From Cladocopium goreaui (lineage: Eukaryota; Sar; Dinophyceae; Suessiales; Symbiodiniaceae): a DNA stretch of 64,000 nucleotides. Positions 53,839 through 64,000 of the stretch are shown piece after piece. The stretch lies in the NCBI GenBank assembly GCA_947184155.2, contig CAMXCT020001531.1, positions 53,761 to 117,760 on the forward strand, given 5' to 3'. Below the pieces are notes generated by a model. It ran no database searches. It saw only the letters and a program-made list of their open reading frames with translations, and was not told the DNA's origin. A program made the position numbers and the translations under genes. Positions within the stretch are counted from its first letter, which is position 1. Each line of letters starts with the position of its first letter.

Positions 53839-54364
53839 TAGTTCTGGTTGATTTTATACCCCCAATGATCCCTCCTGAAGGATTGCTTCCGATGAAGTTC
53901 AGTCAGATCCAAGTCGGAGCCAGATGTGTTGGTTATTCCAGTTCTTCCCCCAGAGAAAAAAAAAAAAAACCTTTTTAAATATCCCATTCTTCCAGCATGT
54001 CTGTTGCGAAAACATCCAATGTTTGTGGCTTCCCACTATTTGCAGATTCTATCACCATTACATCACCAGTATATAAGTAACATTTTAAGTAACTATGTAA
54101 CTATGTTCATTCATTTCAGATGATTTTCCATGACAGATGGTTTTCCCAGCGACAAACCTCCATATGGTTCAGGCATTTTCAATGTTTCCCGCCCTTTTTT
54201 CCATTGATGTCACTTCTCATATCAAGTTGGTCAGTTGCTTTAGTTCACGTTCATGGATGATTAGAGAGATCATGATGATTGGTTCACCATAACATATCAA
54301 GTTGTATCAAGTTGCTCAGTTGCATACATCAAAAATGCTATCATAGTTAGTTCACCATCAAATC

Positions 54365-54480
54365 ACCATCAAAAATATATATCACCATCAAATCACCATC
54401 AAAATCACCATGAAAATCACCATCAAAATCACCATGAAAATCACCATCAAAATCACCAAGAAAATCACCATCAAATCACC
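54365..54480. repeat. ATCACCATCAAA tandem repeat
   Basis: Roughly ten 12-bp units ATCACCATCAAA/ATCACCATGAAA. Confidence 0.9.
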
Positions 54481-54499
54481 ATTCTATCGCTATGTTCGA

Positions 54500-54600
54500 T
54501 GACTTTCCGGTTGTCCAGTCGTCGACCTCTACAGCGGTGATCTCATCGCCCTTCTCCAGTAGCGAAACCTGCGGCCATTCCAGTGACGTAATGTGTACCA
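54500..54600 (-). CDS. Probable exon, unknown protein
   Basis: SLEWPQVSLLEKGDEITAVE then VDDWTTGK, clear coding bias in one minus frame. Family unknown. Confidence 0.55.
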
Positions 54601-54639
54601 TCTTATTAAATGATATCACTCAATGGATCTAAATGGTAT

Positions 54640-55640
54640 ACAGAAATAATTATGTATATATAATTATGTTTATATATATATATGATTACATATATATAAT
54701 TATGTATATATAAGTATGTATATATAATTATGTATATATATAATTATTTATGTATATATAATTATGTAATATTATGCATATATATATATTCAATTATGTA
54801 GGTATGAATTTATGTATACATATTCGTATGATTATGGCTTGCTTTGATATTATGGATGGTGTTGCTCTCCAACCTAAAAATTCTCAGATCAAACCAATCC
54901 CTTGCAGTACAGAAACCGAAATAGCATGATGTTGGCCCTCAAATAACGTTGCGATTGGATCCGGAAGCCAACAAGAAAAGAAAAGTTGGGGGTGAAGTTC
55001 ACAAAAAGGACATTTTCTCACCAACTTGTGTCTGATAAGTGCGGGTGAAAATAGCAGAAATCTGGGGTCTAAAGCAACAAAGAAAGACAAAAAAGTCGTG
55101 CCTACTTCTTGAGAGCCTTGTGAGTTTTACTTACTAAACCGATTTGTCGGGGTTCACTGTCATGGGGGTACCCTACTAATATGTGGTTATACGAATTAAT
55201 CGGAAGATCAGTATATTATTAATAGCAACAATACCATCCGATTAATAATAAATCCCATACGAATCTTGGAATATAACTATGACCCACTAATCTAACTGGG
55301 GTACACCCTATACAGAACTGGGATGAACTGGGGTTGTCAAAAAAAAACGAGCCCTTTCAAATAGTGTTTCCTCTTGTCAAATTCCCAAGCGTTGGCTTCA
55401 CACCTATTTTCTTTGTGGGATGTTAGCTTACAACCACCAGAGTATAGATTTACAAATGTCTTCTCTTGATTAAAAAAAAAATCATATCTGCGTTGGAATG
55501 ATGCCATGGCATGCGCAAGGCATACAGTGTTACAGTGTCTTTGCTGGGACCGATATGGAGATTTCCAGAGGCTGGAGGGATCATGGAAGACTCAACGAAA
55601 ATGGCCACGGATGGTGATGGTTATTATACTCTCCCCAAAT
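54640..55640. other. No gene seen
   Basis: TATATAATTATG runs to about 54830, then unique AT-rich DNA. A plus frame near 55510-55600 is weak. Confidence 0.45.
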
Positions 55641-55644
55641 GGCT

Positions 55645-55753
55645 TACCCTCTGGTAAACTAACAAAAAACGATGGAAAATCACCATGTTTAATAGGTAAA
55701 CCATCTATTTCTATGGGCCATTTTCAATAGCTATGTTAGTTTACCTGAGGGTA
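55645..55753. repeat. Hairpin family 1 copy, unmatched arms
   Basis: TACCCTCTGGTAAACTAACA to GTTTACCTGAGGGTA. The left arm has AAAAAACGATGG, the right the standard CAATAGCTATG. Confidence 0.87.
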
Positions 55754-56239
55754 TTTCATATGCTTTATTCACCCATTACATCCACTTACATCCACTTACT
55801 AACTGGGAAGCACATCCAAGCTATTGGCCTTGGGGTTTGTGGGGATTTCATCAGAAACGATGATAAACAATGGGTGAATCGGTCAATGTTGAACTGGTGG
55901 TTTGGGTGATTTGGACAGTGTATGAACTTTTTGGCAGCCCAAAAAAACAATCCCAAAGTTGGACACCAGGAAATGATGTTTCAGAAACATCATCAAATGT
56001 TCAGATCCTCGAAAGACAACTTTCGGCATCTTTTTGGGGACGTTTTTTTTATGTTGGCAAAAAGCAATGTCATAAACCACTCATATCCATTGATGCTTCA
56101 CCCATTGATGGTCAAATTCGGGACAGTTTACTATTGCCTTCCTAGCATATATATACTTAGCATCAATCACATCCCCCCAATCTTCAACACCCCCTAAATG
56201 GTACCAAATAAGTATCAATCCCCTGCTAAACCATGGTGG

Positions 56240-56330
56240 CCTTGTCGCTACTCAACGTCGGCCGTCGGCGCACGATCACCTGGTGATGCCCGCCGCGAAT
56301 CCGGGGTCAAGTTGATCGTAACCCCCCTAA
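56240..56330 (-). CDS. Possible exon, unknown protein
   Basis: GC-rich island; minus frame IDQLDPGFAAGITR before a GT donor (CACCAG|GTGATC), or an overlapping frame ending in a stop. Weak. Confidence 0.3.
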
Positions 56331-56868
56331 AAAGTTGCAGAAAATGTGGTGCATCGCATAAAATAGATCTATTAACAATAAATATAATTGATCTATTAGA
56401 TATACCAATGTTATAAACTTGATCTATAGTACCAATTTATCATTGATCATAGTGGTATGCCAGATAAATAATGATAGGACTTATACATACTTATACCACT
56501 TATTACTCAAAAGAATGGTATAGCCAAGCAGCTCCGGAGAGCTCCGCAATGAAGCCTGGCCGATGCCGGGTTGGCTGAGTTTAAAATAGGATTCAAAGCC
56601 ATGGGAAAGGGGGGGCTAAACCATGGTTAAACCAAGATTAAAGCCATTCAAGTGAATGATTTGCAGCTTGAAATGATTGAATGGTGAGCGTTGAAACGGT
56701 GGCTGTCGACCCGTTGAAATAAGGATCTCTTTAGATATTTGACACATAGAAAATCATGGGAATAAGTAATAAGGGTGCTGACCGTCGAGAGTATTCAAAA
56801 GTGAGATTTGAAGCATTGAAAAAAAGGGATTTGAACCTGCTGCGGTCAATCCGAAAAGCATGATGATA

Positions 56869-56983
56869 TACCATCTTGTTATTTAACATAGCCATGGAAA
56901 ATCCCTTATAAATGGAGGTTTTAATGGGAAAATCATCTATAAATGGGCCATTTTCCATGGCTATGTTAAATAATCAGAGGGTA
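56869..56983. repeat. Hairpin family 1 copy with matched arm variants
   Basis: TACCATCTTGTTATTTAACA to TAATCAGAGGGTA; both arms use TTATTTAACATAGCCATGG. Confidence 0.88.
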
Positions 56984-57199
56984 TCACATGATAGGGACTC
57001 CTGAATAGAGAGACTATAACATGATCATTAGATTCGCCATCGTGATGGTTCCATCAACAAAAATCAAACCAACAACTTGATCCAGGGCTCTTGAGAGTAA
57101 GGTACTTGGACAGCAGGGTAGCAATCCATGAAGAATCCAGTTACGGGGTAAAATGAGAATATAAAATGATAGGGCATGCAAATGTATACGGCGATCCGT

Positions 57200-57560
57200 C
57201 ATAATTATATGCATTATATATTATATAGAATACATAAAATATATGATGTACAATCCATATAATATATATATATAATGTGCAATGTAAAATTATATATATA
57301 ATATGTATAATATATAATATTATATATATATATTTATTTGTTAATATAAAATATATGATATATATATAATATGTATAATATACAATATATATAATATATA
57401 TAATATATTTTTAATATAAAATATATGATATATATATATAATATGTATAATATATATATATAATATGTATAATATATATATGTAATATGTATAATATATA
57501 GTATATAATATAATATATAACAAATAATGTATAGTGTATAATAATATATATGTAATTACA
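57200..57560. repeat. TA-rich microsatellite
   Basis: ATATATAATATGTATAATAT repeats; spurious Ile/Tyr-rich frames. Confidence 0.95.
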
Positions 57561-58169
57561 TATATTACTGATGTTGACATTACTTATACAGTAACTTGTA
57601 ATACTAGCCAAAAACATCACCAGTCAGCTATTAATCCCCCATGGAAAGTAAGGGCACAAATAAACGAAAAGCTCTTGATCTGTGCTCCTGGACAAAACTC
57701 TTGGTGCACAACCAAAACTGTGTGGATGTCTTATACCATATATCTGGTATATGGTTAGTCCCAATTAATATGGGCTTTTTTGTATAAGACCAAAAAACAC
57801 CAAGGATTCCCAGGCGAAGGGGATCAACCATGCCAGGCCCTCGCTCCCCACCCACCATGGCGAAAGCGGGAAATGGCAAAAGCTTTGAACGTTTCTGGAG
57901 AAAAATCTGGAAAATGGCGGGTTTATGGTGGAAAATGCTGGGAATTCCTGAAATTTATACAGAAGATCTGAAAAAGTCCTGAACTCGGAAAGAGGTCCAG
58001 TTGGCTATGTCACTCAAGAGCTTTTTGTTGCTAGGCATGATGATGCCAACAAATTGTCAGGTCACCGATGTCACAAGCCGGGCTGATGTCTGACAAAATC
58101 GCCCAAAAAACTCTGCGAGTTGGACATGTTGAAAAAGTGGGATATGGAAGGGGTCTTATTAGCTAGCTG

Positions 58170-58370
58170 CTATAGCTTCTGAGTTGCGATGGATGACATG
58201 AATTTCACCAATTGGATTGAGATCTTTCCATACTTGACCATGACTTGGTGGCTTTGGTGTCCACACCTTAGCGTTGGAAAAAATGAAAATTCTTCCTGTA
58301 CGTGGCTGAAGTCAGGAGGCGAGTTGAGATGCGTGGAAGTTCCGGCCTGCAACGATTTTTTTTTCCAGCC
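58170..58370 (-). CDS. Possible terminal exon, unknown protein
   Basis: Minus frame AGTSTHLNSPPDFSHVQEEF, then SHQVMVKYGKISIQLVKFMS, to a stop at 58170. Moderate coding look only. Confidence 0.3.
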   Translation of the reverse strand, partial: GWKKKSLQAGTSTHLNSPPDFSHVQEEFSFFPTLRCGHQSHQVMVKYGKISIQLVKFMSSIATQKL

Positions 58371-58871
58371 ATTGAGTTCGATGTGTTTTTTCCCATTGAT
58401 CCCATTGCAACCTCCATTGATAGGAGAATTTACATAGATGTTCATGATTTGCTGTATTTTTCCCACATTTTCCCACATTTTCCCATCATGTTACATATGT
58501 TACATAGATTTTCCTCATGTTCCCATCATTTTCCCATCAAAAACCCTCAGCTTCCCATCATGGCCATGGCGTGCTGCAGCTCCATTGAGTTTTTCCAGGG
58601 ATCACCAAGTTGAGATGTCAAAAAAACCATGGTGAAACCACCCACTTCTGTGATCGCAAGTGTGTATAGCTATGTAAATACATAATATTATGTATAAGTA
58701 TATACTTGTATATATACTTGCATATATATATATATATATAATTATATATATATGGCGTTCCTGCAGGTGTTCAATCATGTTTTTCCATATGTTTCCCATC
58801 ATCTAATGCTGGGCATGGCTCTCTGTACCTTTCCACTCCTTCTGAGGTGACTTTCCATTGCCACGTCTTAC

Positions 58872-58990
58872 CAGGGGAGTGTGTCAAGACCTTGTACCCC
58901 TTTTGTTCACATCAAAATAGCTGGGATTTATGGATGTGAATAACCCCCTAAAAATGGTATTTTCATAGGTATTGATCCATAGCCACATAC
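58872..58990 (+). repeat. Dispersed repeat family 7, copy 3
   Basis: GGAGTGTGTCAAGACCTTGT, then CACATCAAAATAGCTGGGAT, diverged from the copies at 10200 and 26343. Confidence 0.75.
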
Positions 58991-59222
58991 AGACCTGTAA
59001 TACCACAAGATGACTCGACAGGAAGGTGAATTGCCAATGACTATGGGGGAAAGTCAAGATCGCCGATCGCGAATCGGGGAGTGGTCAACGACCCTGCTTC
59101 ATACTCTGCTTGGTGGCCATATTCGTGTGGCAAACGGAGGATTCTGGAGATCCATTGAAAACCAAATCTGCCATTGAGTAACTGAGTAACACAAACATGA
59201 AATCATTGGAAAACAGTGGAAA

Positions 59223-59328
59223 ACTCTCTGGTAATTTAACATAGCTATTGAAAATGGCCATAGAATTAGTGGATTTTCCCATGAAAAATGGGGATTTTCC
59301 ATGGCTATTTTGACATAGCCAGAGGGTA
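59223..59328. repeat. Hairpin family 1 copy
   Basis: ACTCTCTGGTAATTTAACAT to CATAGCCAGAGGGTA; the left outer bases are changed and ACTCTCTG follows the right end. Confidence 0.85.
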
Positions 59329-59361
59329 CTCTCTGAGGGAATTGGGAAACCACCCTGTTTG

Positions 59362-59460
59362 TCATTGATCCAGACCTCTGGAGACACTGTCGCGCTGTTC
59401 GTTGTGGATCATCCTGCTTTGTTGACATGGCTTGATGGTCTCCATGTCGAAACTCCGTGT
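59362..59460 (-). CDS. Possible exon, unknown protein
   Basis: Minus frame SFDMETIKPCQQSRMIHNEQ, then RDSVSRGLDQ and a stop; a second minus frame is also open. Confidence 0.35.
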   Translation of the reverse strand, partial: TRSFDMETIKPCQQSRMIHNEQRDSVSRGLDQ

Positions 59461-60284
59461 GTTTGACGAAGTCCCCAGTGGAAACATATATATATATATA
59501 ATATATATATATATATATGTATAATATATATATATATATGTATACTCTCGGCAGGTTTCTATCACCCTTGTTTTGACAGCCATTTTTCATGTGGCACGGC
59601 CCCAGTTCGGACCCCTCAACATTGGAGGGGCAATTCTTTGGGGCCAACGGATCCCTGGCGATTTTTGCCAGAGGCTAACGGGAATTCACTGCAGGCAACT
59701 CTGAGATCTACGGTGAAAGTGAGCAACGTCTTCGATGAACATCTTTGGGGTACTTCTATTCACATCTTTGGATATCTTTTGGAGTACTTGCTGCTATGTG
59801 GGTCCTAAAGTCCTAAATCACCTGGGACTGTTTTTCGCGCCACCATCTTAGCACAAAAAATCCGTGTCATGAAGAGATCAGGTCGGGTTTATACAGTGAT
59901 GACTTCTCCATGCCGTCACCATCCAAAGCTCAAAACAAAACACTAGGAATTGGAAGAGAAGCTACAAATCCATTTACAAATCCATTTACAAATCCATTTA
60001 CAAATCCATTCAAAGCACTTTTCGAAACAACTTCCTGAAGGTAATGAACAACCGATACATTCAATGGATTGCTGGGAAACTCGACAGTGATGTTCTCCCA
60101 GTGCACGGCACAGATCGAAATGGTGTTGGATAGTAAATCGCTAGGTTTTAAATCTGTTCCTGTTCATGTTCCCTCAAGATATCTTTTAAGATACATGAAG
60201 CCTTTATTTCTTACCTGAAGATACCTTAGTTCTCTTAGGAAGATACATGGGATATCCCCTGTTCCATCCAGAAATTGCTGCGAC

Positions 60285-60360
60285 TTCGCTTCAGGTCAGG
60301 AACCCAAAGATCCCTTTGCTCGGCGCGGTGTCCTGTGGCAAAGGTGAGCTGGTGCAGATC
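60285..60360 (-). CDS. Probable exon, unknown protein
   Basis: DLHQLTFATGHRAEQRDLWV, then PDLKRSR, directly after a good acceptor (GGTTTTGCAG). Family unknown. Confidence 0.55.
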
Positions 60361-60399
60361 CTGCAAAACCTCTGGATGATATATGATGATATATCATTT

Positions 60400-60950
60400 T
60401 ACATGGATCACATTTAAATATATATATATATGGACTATACTATATATATGGAACATATATGGAAATATATGATATATGGTGCATATGGTATATATATATA
60501 TACATAGAAAATAAAATATGTGGAAAACTATATGTAGATCATCCAGAAGTTTGAGCTCTTGGTGGATCATCATTTCCAGTGACGTAGCAGTAACGTCGGT
60601 ATAATCAATCCCGGATGAATAAACCGTGGCTTATTAATTAGGGGGTACTCCTCCAATAGTCATAATTAATATGATACTTAAATGGTATCCTCCCAATTAA
60701 ACAATCAAGGGGTTTATTAATCCAGGGTTGACATTATAATATATATATACACACATACATCCAATATAACATTATATATATATAATGTATATATATATGT
60801 ATATATATATGTATATCACATACCTATATTATTTCATGACCAACAAAAATATGGACCATGAATATCTTTTTGGTCAGGTTTTCCCATGGAACTCCAAGAA
60901 TCTAGGAGCAGAATCATCTTGCGAGATCATAAACATCGTCGTACTTTCCT
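60400..60950. other. No gene seen
   Basis: TATATATGG and TATATAATG runs with AT-rich unique DNA between. Confidence 0.5.
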
Positions 60951-60951
60951 G

Positions 60952-61057
60952 TACCCTCTTGTAAACTAAAATAGCTATGGAAATCACCATCTTTAATAGG
61001 TAAATCAACTATAAATGAGCCATGTTCAATAGCAAACTGTTAAATTACCAGAGGGTA
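60952..61057. repeat. Hairpin family 1 copy
   Basis: TACCCTCTTGTAAACTAAAA to AAATTACCAGAGGGTA. Confidence 0.87.
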
Positions 61058-61109
61058 ATTCTAACATGCAACTGGTGAAATTGATCCCGAAAAATGTTCG
61101 AGGACTTAC

Positions 61110-61200
61110 AAAAACAGTCTTGAAATGCCTGAAAATGGACAGCTATTTCTGGTCCCAAGAACTCGGTTTCGACCCCACTAACCAGCGCCGCGGACACCTG
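61110..61200 (-). CDS. Probable exon, unknown protein
   Basis: VSAALVSGVETEFLGPEIAV, then HFQAFQDC, after a TTTACCCAG acceptor. Confidence 0.5.
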
Positions 61201-61394
61201 GGTAAACATCATTGCCAGATCAGATTTAGTACCGAAGGATACCGAAGGTTTCACGGTGAAAGCTCCCTAGAAACTTGGAAGCCCACCCCCCAACATCCGG
61301 AAAAACAAAATGGCCATCAAAATGGCAATTTTCCATTGGCGTAGACCCTCCGTTTCTGGACCCCAAGTTGTTCATCTGGGGCCCCCCAACCGTC

Positions 61395-61454
61395 TCGCCA
61401 CCGAAAACACCCAGGGACGGCAGTTGCGGCCTGCTGCTGAAGCCCTACCAAACT
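61395..61454 (-). CDS. Possible exon, unknown protein
   Basis: SLVGLQQQAATAVPGCFRW after a GAACTTCAG acceptor; the downstream end is not resolved. Confidence 0.4.
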
Positions 61455-61492
61455 CTGAAGTTCCCTTACCCCATGCATTACCTACCCTCGGG

Positions 61493-61603
61493 TGATTTAA
61501 CATAGCTATTGAAAATCGCAGATTTATAGTTGATTTATATACCTATTTAAAAAAAATGTGATTTACCACAGTTATGTTAGTTTACCCTCCCTACCAGAGG
61601 GTA
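61493..61603. repeat. Hairpin family 1 copy, extended right end
   Basis: TACCCTCGGGTGATTTAACA to CTACCAGAGGGTA; the right arm carries an extra TTTACCCTCC before its end. A further right-half remnant is at about 61675-61757. Confidence 0.8.
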
Positions 61604-62021
61604 AGTTGATTTGTTGCTGCCACCCCACACCTCATGTTTTCGGCGAATGTTTTTTGTTGGCTACACTCCAGTAATGTTCAATACAGCTATGGAAAATAGC
61701 CCATTTAGTTCGATGATTTACCTGTCAAAAAAAAAAAACTTGAATTACCAGAGGGTATAACCACTAACCTACTAACATCCATGAATATTCAATGTGTATC
61801 ATCCCTATCCACCATCCCATCTGAATGGAACAAACCCATTCTATTGGATCATTATCCATCCCATATCATCCATATCCATCTCCACATCATCCATCACTAT
61901 TTATCCATAATCCATTATTTCTATGGCTCTTCAAATTTTTATGGTCCCCAAAAAATGGTCCCATTCGTATCCACCGAATCATCTCTGGTTAAAATAGCCC
62001 ATTTCTGGGCACCCCTGACGA

Positions 62022-62095
62022 TGGCAAGAGGCTTGGCGCAGCATCTTCGTCCTGATTTGGTCGGAACAAGGCAGGGGTCAAATTTGGAAAATCAG
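62022..62095 (-). CDS. Possible exon, unknown protein
   Basis: LTPALFRPNQDEDAAPSLLP, GC-rich and open in one minus frame. Confidence 0.4.
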
Positions 62096-62479
62096 GGACC
62101 CCCTGGTGATGGTTCATCTAGGTGAATCTTGGCTACAATCTTGGCCAATATGAATCTTGGTTAATATCAAACTTGGTTAATATTGGTTGATAAATGGCAT
62201 CATATAACTTATAACGTCATAAAACAGGGACTTCATAACAAGAATGGGGGTTATTACTCATTGCAGGGATTAGCAATACCCCTGATGTGATTTTGAAATG
62301 GCGTCGTGGGGGGGCGCCAAAATCATCCCACTTATTGGCAATAATGGAAGGTGAAAAGGGATAATTACTCCAATTTCGAGAAACACCGAAATTTGCAAAT
62401 GGCAAATATTGATCCTCTAAATTTAAATACCCTCTGGTAAACTAACATAAGTATGGGTTTTTTTTCAGAAACACCGAAA

Positions 62480-62770
62480 TATTGAATTAGCCCATCACAC
62501 TGATTGGTCATTTTATTGGAAAAAATGTTGGATGGTTCGATCCTATGACCAAATGTGCCATAATCATCAGGTCGTCCATAGTCGATTTGTGCCCATTCTT
62601 TGAGCCAAAATCGTCGCCAATTTTTGAGCATCCAAGAAACTTGGGTGTGTCTTGTAGGGTGCGCAAGTACCATGGTATGGCTCAAAATGACCAAAGGATT
62701 GGGAAATTCGTTGATCAACTGATAAAGGATGTTGGGGCACCTGTTTTCAGGCATCAAATACACTCTCCAG
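62480..62770 (-). CDS. Coding-like segment, unknown protein
   Basis: About 95 codons open on the minus strand: CPNILYQLINEFPNPLVILS, then WMLKNWRRFWLKEWAQIDYG and RPDDYGTFGHRIEPSN. Aromatic-rich with reasonable composition throughout. A partial family 1 left arm (62428) lies just beyond. I do not recognise the protein. Confidence 0.5.
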
Positions 62771-63231
62771 TCCACCAAGTGACATCAGTAGGCGAAACAT
62801 ACCAAAGAGTACCCAGAAAATGCCGTGTACTCCCCAGCCCGAAAGGATCATAAAGTTTGACCTGTACCCCTGTGTTTTGAACATCATCATGTTTGCTGGT
62901 TGCTGAGTTATAACCTTTCACCAAGCTGAAATAAAGTGATCGTAGGGTGGTTCCCTTACTAATCGATCTAACCGTCACCCTTAATTTAATGTAACGTGAC
63001 CCAAAGATGAAGTCGTTAGGAATCATCTAGAATCCATGGTTAAATCTACATGTCCTCCCCATGTTTCCCAGCATATTCCAACATACTGTCCAAACCTGAA
63101 GTAAGCTAATTCCGCTATAATTTGCCTCAATTTTAGAATAGGACTGACCAATAATGCGGTTTCACCAATATGTGAGTTTCAACAAATAAATTCATATTGT
63201 AAATTGTAAATTCTTCCCATGAAACTCCCCA

Positions 63232-63320
63232 TACCCTTTGGTGAACTAACATAGCTTTGATTTGAACACATCCTCTATATCTATAAATGGACCATTTTCG
63301 CTATGTTAGACTGAAGGGTA
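63232..63320. repeat. Hairpin family 1, degenerate copy
   Basis: TACCCTTTGGTGAACTAACA to GACTGAAGGGTA. Confidence 0.7.
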
Positions 63321-63329
63321 GCTTCTCCA

Positions 63330-63420
63330 ACTCCCACGACCATCGGTTTTGTAAGACCTCATCAAAGTCGCCAAAGGCCTGACGTCTGAGGATGAGGGGA
63401 TTCTCCACCGCATGGGAATA
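63330..63420 (-). CDS. Probable exon, unknown protein
   Basis: HAVENPLILRRQAFGDFDEV, then LQNRWSWELEKL. The RxAFGDF stretch recalls the RAFGD motif of PP2C-type phosphatases, but one motif is not enough to name it. Confidence 0.5.
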
Positions 63421-63429
63421 GACATATAT

Positions 63430-63785
63430 ATAGTATAAACATATGATATCTAATATCCCCATAATGGGACTTAATATATCTAATATAATATGATATATCT
63501 AATAATAATAACAATAATTATATATAAAGAATATAATTATATATATATAATCCAATTATCTATATAATTATATATACATATATCCCTAATATAATATGTA
63601 TTATATATATATATAGGTGCACAAGCGACCATGTGATGTTTGTACTCTCTGGCCAGATGCAACACCTGGCATCTGACATGTCCTGGAAAGCCAGGGTTGA
63701 TTTTTGGGGAAGTGGATAGTACCGTAATGTGGATAATATCCCATTTATGATAAAATATATATATATATATTATATATATATATAT
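63430..63785. other. No gene seen
   Basis: TA-rich runs (63480-63620 and 63755-63785) around a short unique stretch. Confidence 0.5.
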
Positions 63786-63883
63786 CTAATTGGTGGTTTC
63801 AACCCCTCTGAAAAATATTAGTCGGTTGGGATGATTATTCCCAATATATGGAAAAATAAAAAATGTTCCAAACCACCAACCAG
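63786..63883. repeat. Hairpin family 2 copy
   Basis: CTAATTGGTGGTTTCAACCC to CCAAACCACCAACCAG, inserted in a TA run (ATATAT on both sides). Confidence 0.88.
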
Positions 63884-64000
63884 ATATATATGGATAAGAA
63901 TTATATGGGATAATGGGATGATAATGATCGAAGGAAGTTTAGAAGTCAAACTTCCGACAATATGGACAGATGAAAAGCAGAGTAGGGCAGAGGCAGAGAG

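Noticed and set aside
60291..60370. Plus-strand GAVSCGKGELVQIL resembling a P-loop next to GTGAGC
   Set aside because: The P-loop Ser/Thr is absent, and the minus strand has a better exon with a strong acceptor over the same bases.

Overview
The window reads as nuclear DNA of a dinoflagellate, probably near Symbiodiniaceae/Suessiales. The support is: short GC-rich coding islands lost in AT-rich, repeat-choked DNA; every resolvable coding segment on the minus strand (a unidirectional gene array); splice donors that are GA or GC as often as GT; a Ty1/copia polyprotein with the extra domains typical of dinoflagellate elements; and TTTAGGG-type repeats. The genus cannot be fixed from sequence reading alone.

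Layout. 0.7-11.4 kb: scattered minus-strand exons of unrecognised gene(s) among hairpin elements, a 94-bp satellite (5.1-6.1 kb) and microsatellites. 11.6-18.4 kb: a complete Ty1/copia retrotransposon, minus strand, with two identical 97-bp LTRs, a 5-bp target duplication and one open 2,099-codon gag-pol. 18.4-22.7 kb: microsatellites, hairpin elements and a few more minus exons. 22.9-40.9 kb: a complete lipoate-protein ligase A gene (minus strand), rebuilt here as 14 exons. The joined exons total 1,125 nt (374 codons plus stop) inside about 18 kb, and an Arg-rich mitochondrial-type presequence comes first. 41.1-49 kb: exons of the gene(s) upstream of it on the same strand, the last ending about 0.2 kb before the ligase start; a 100-N assembly gap lies in a TA-rich microsatellite at 46.4 kb. 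49-52.6 kb: an OTU-type cysteine protease ORF, a truncated copy of its N-terminus, and a second ORF that shares the same 3' tail, separated by a long TTTAGGG-containing array. 52.6-64 kb: more minus-strand exon candidates among repeats.

The commonest things in the window are two hairpin-forming repeat families. Family 1 (ends TACCCTCTGG/CCAGAGGGTA, about 105 bp, more than 25 full or partial copies) and family 2 (ends CTGGTTGGTGG/CCACCAACCAG, about 105 bp, 15 copies) fill the introns of the ligase gene. In family 1 the two arms often carry the same variant blocks.

The ligase would attach free lipoate to 2-oxoacid dehydrogenase and glycine-cleavage proteins in the mitochondrion. The other gene fragments could not be named, so no pathway links them. 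Exon ends are read by eye from homology, frame and AG/GT-GC-GA signals; transcript data would settle them.
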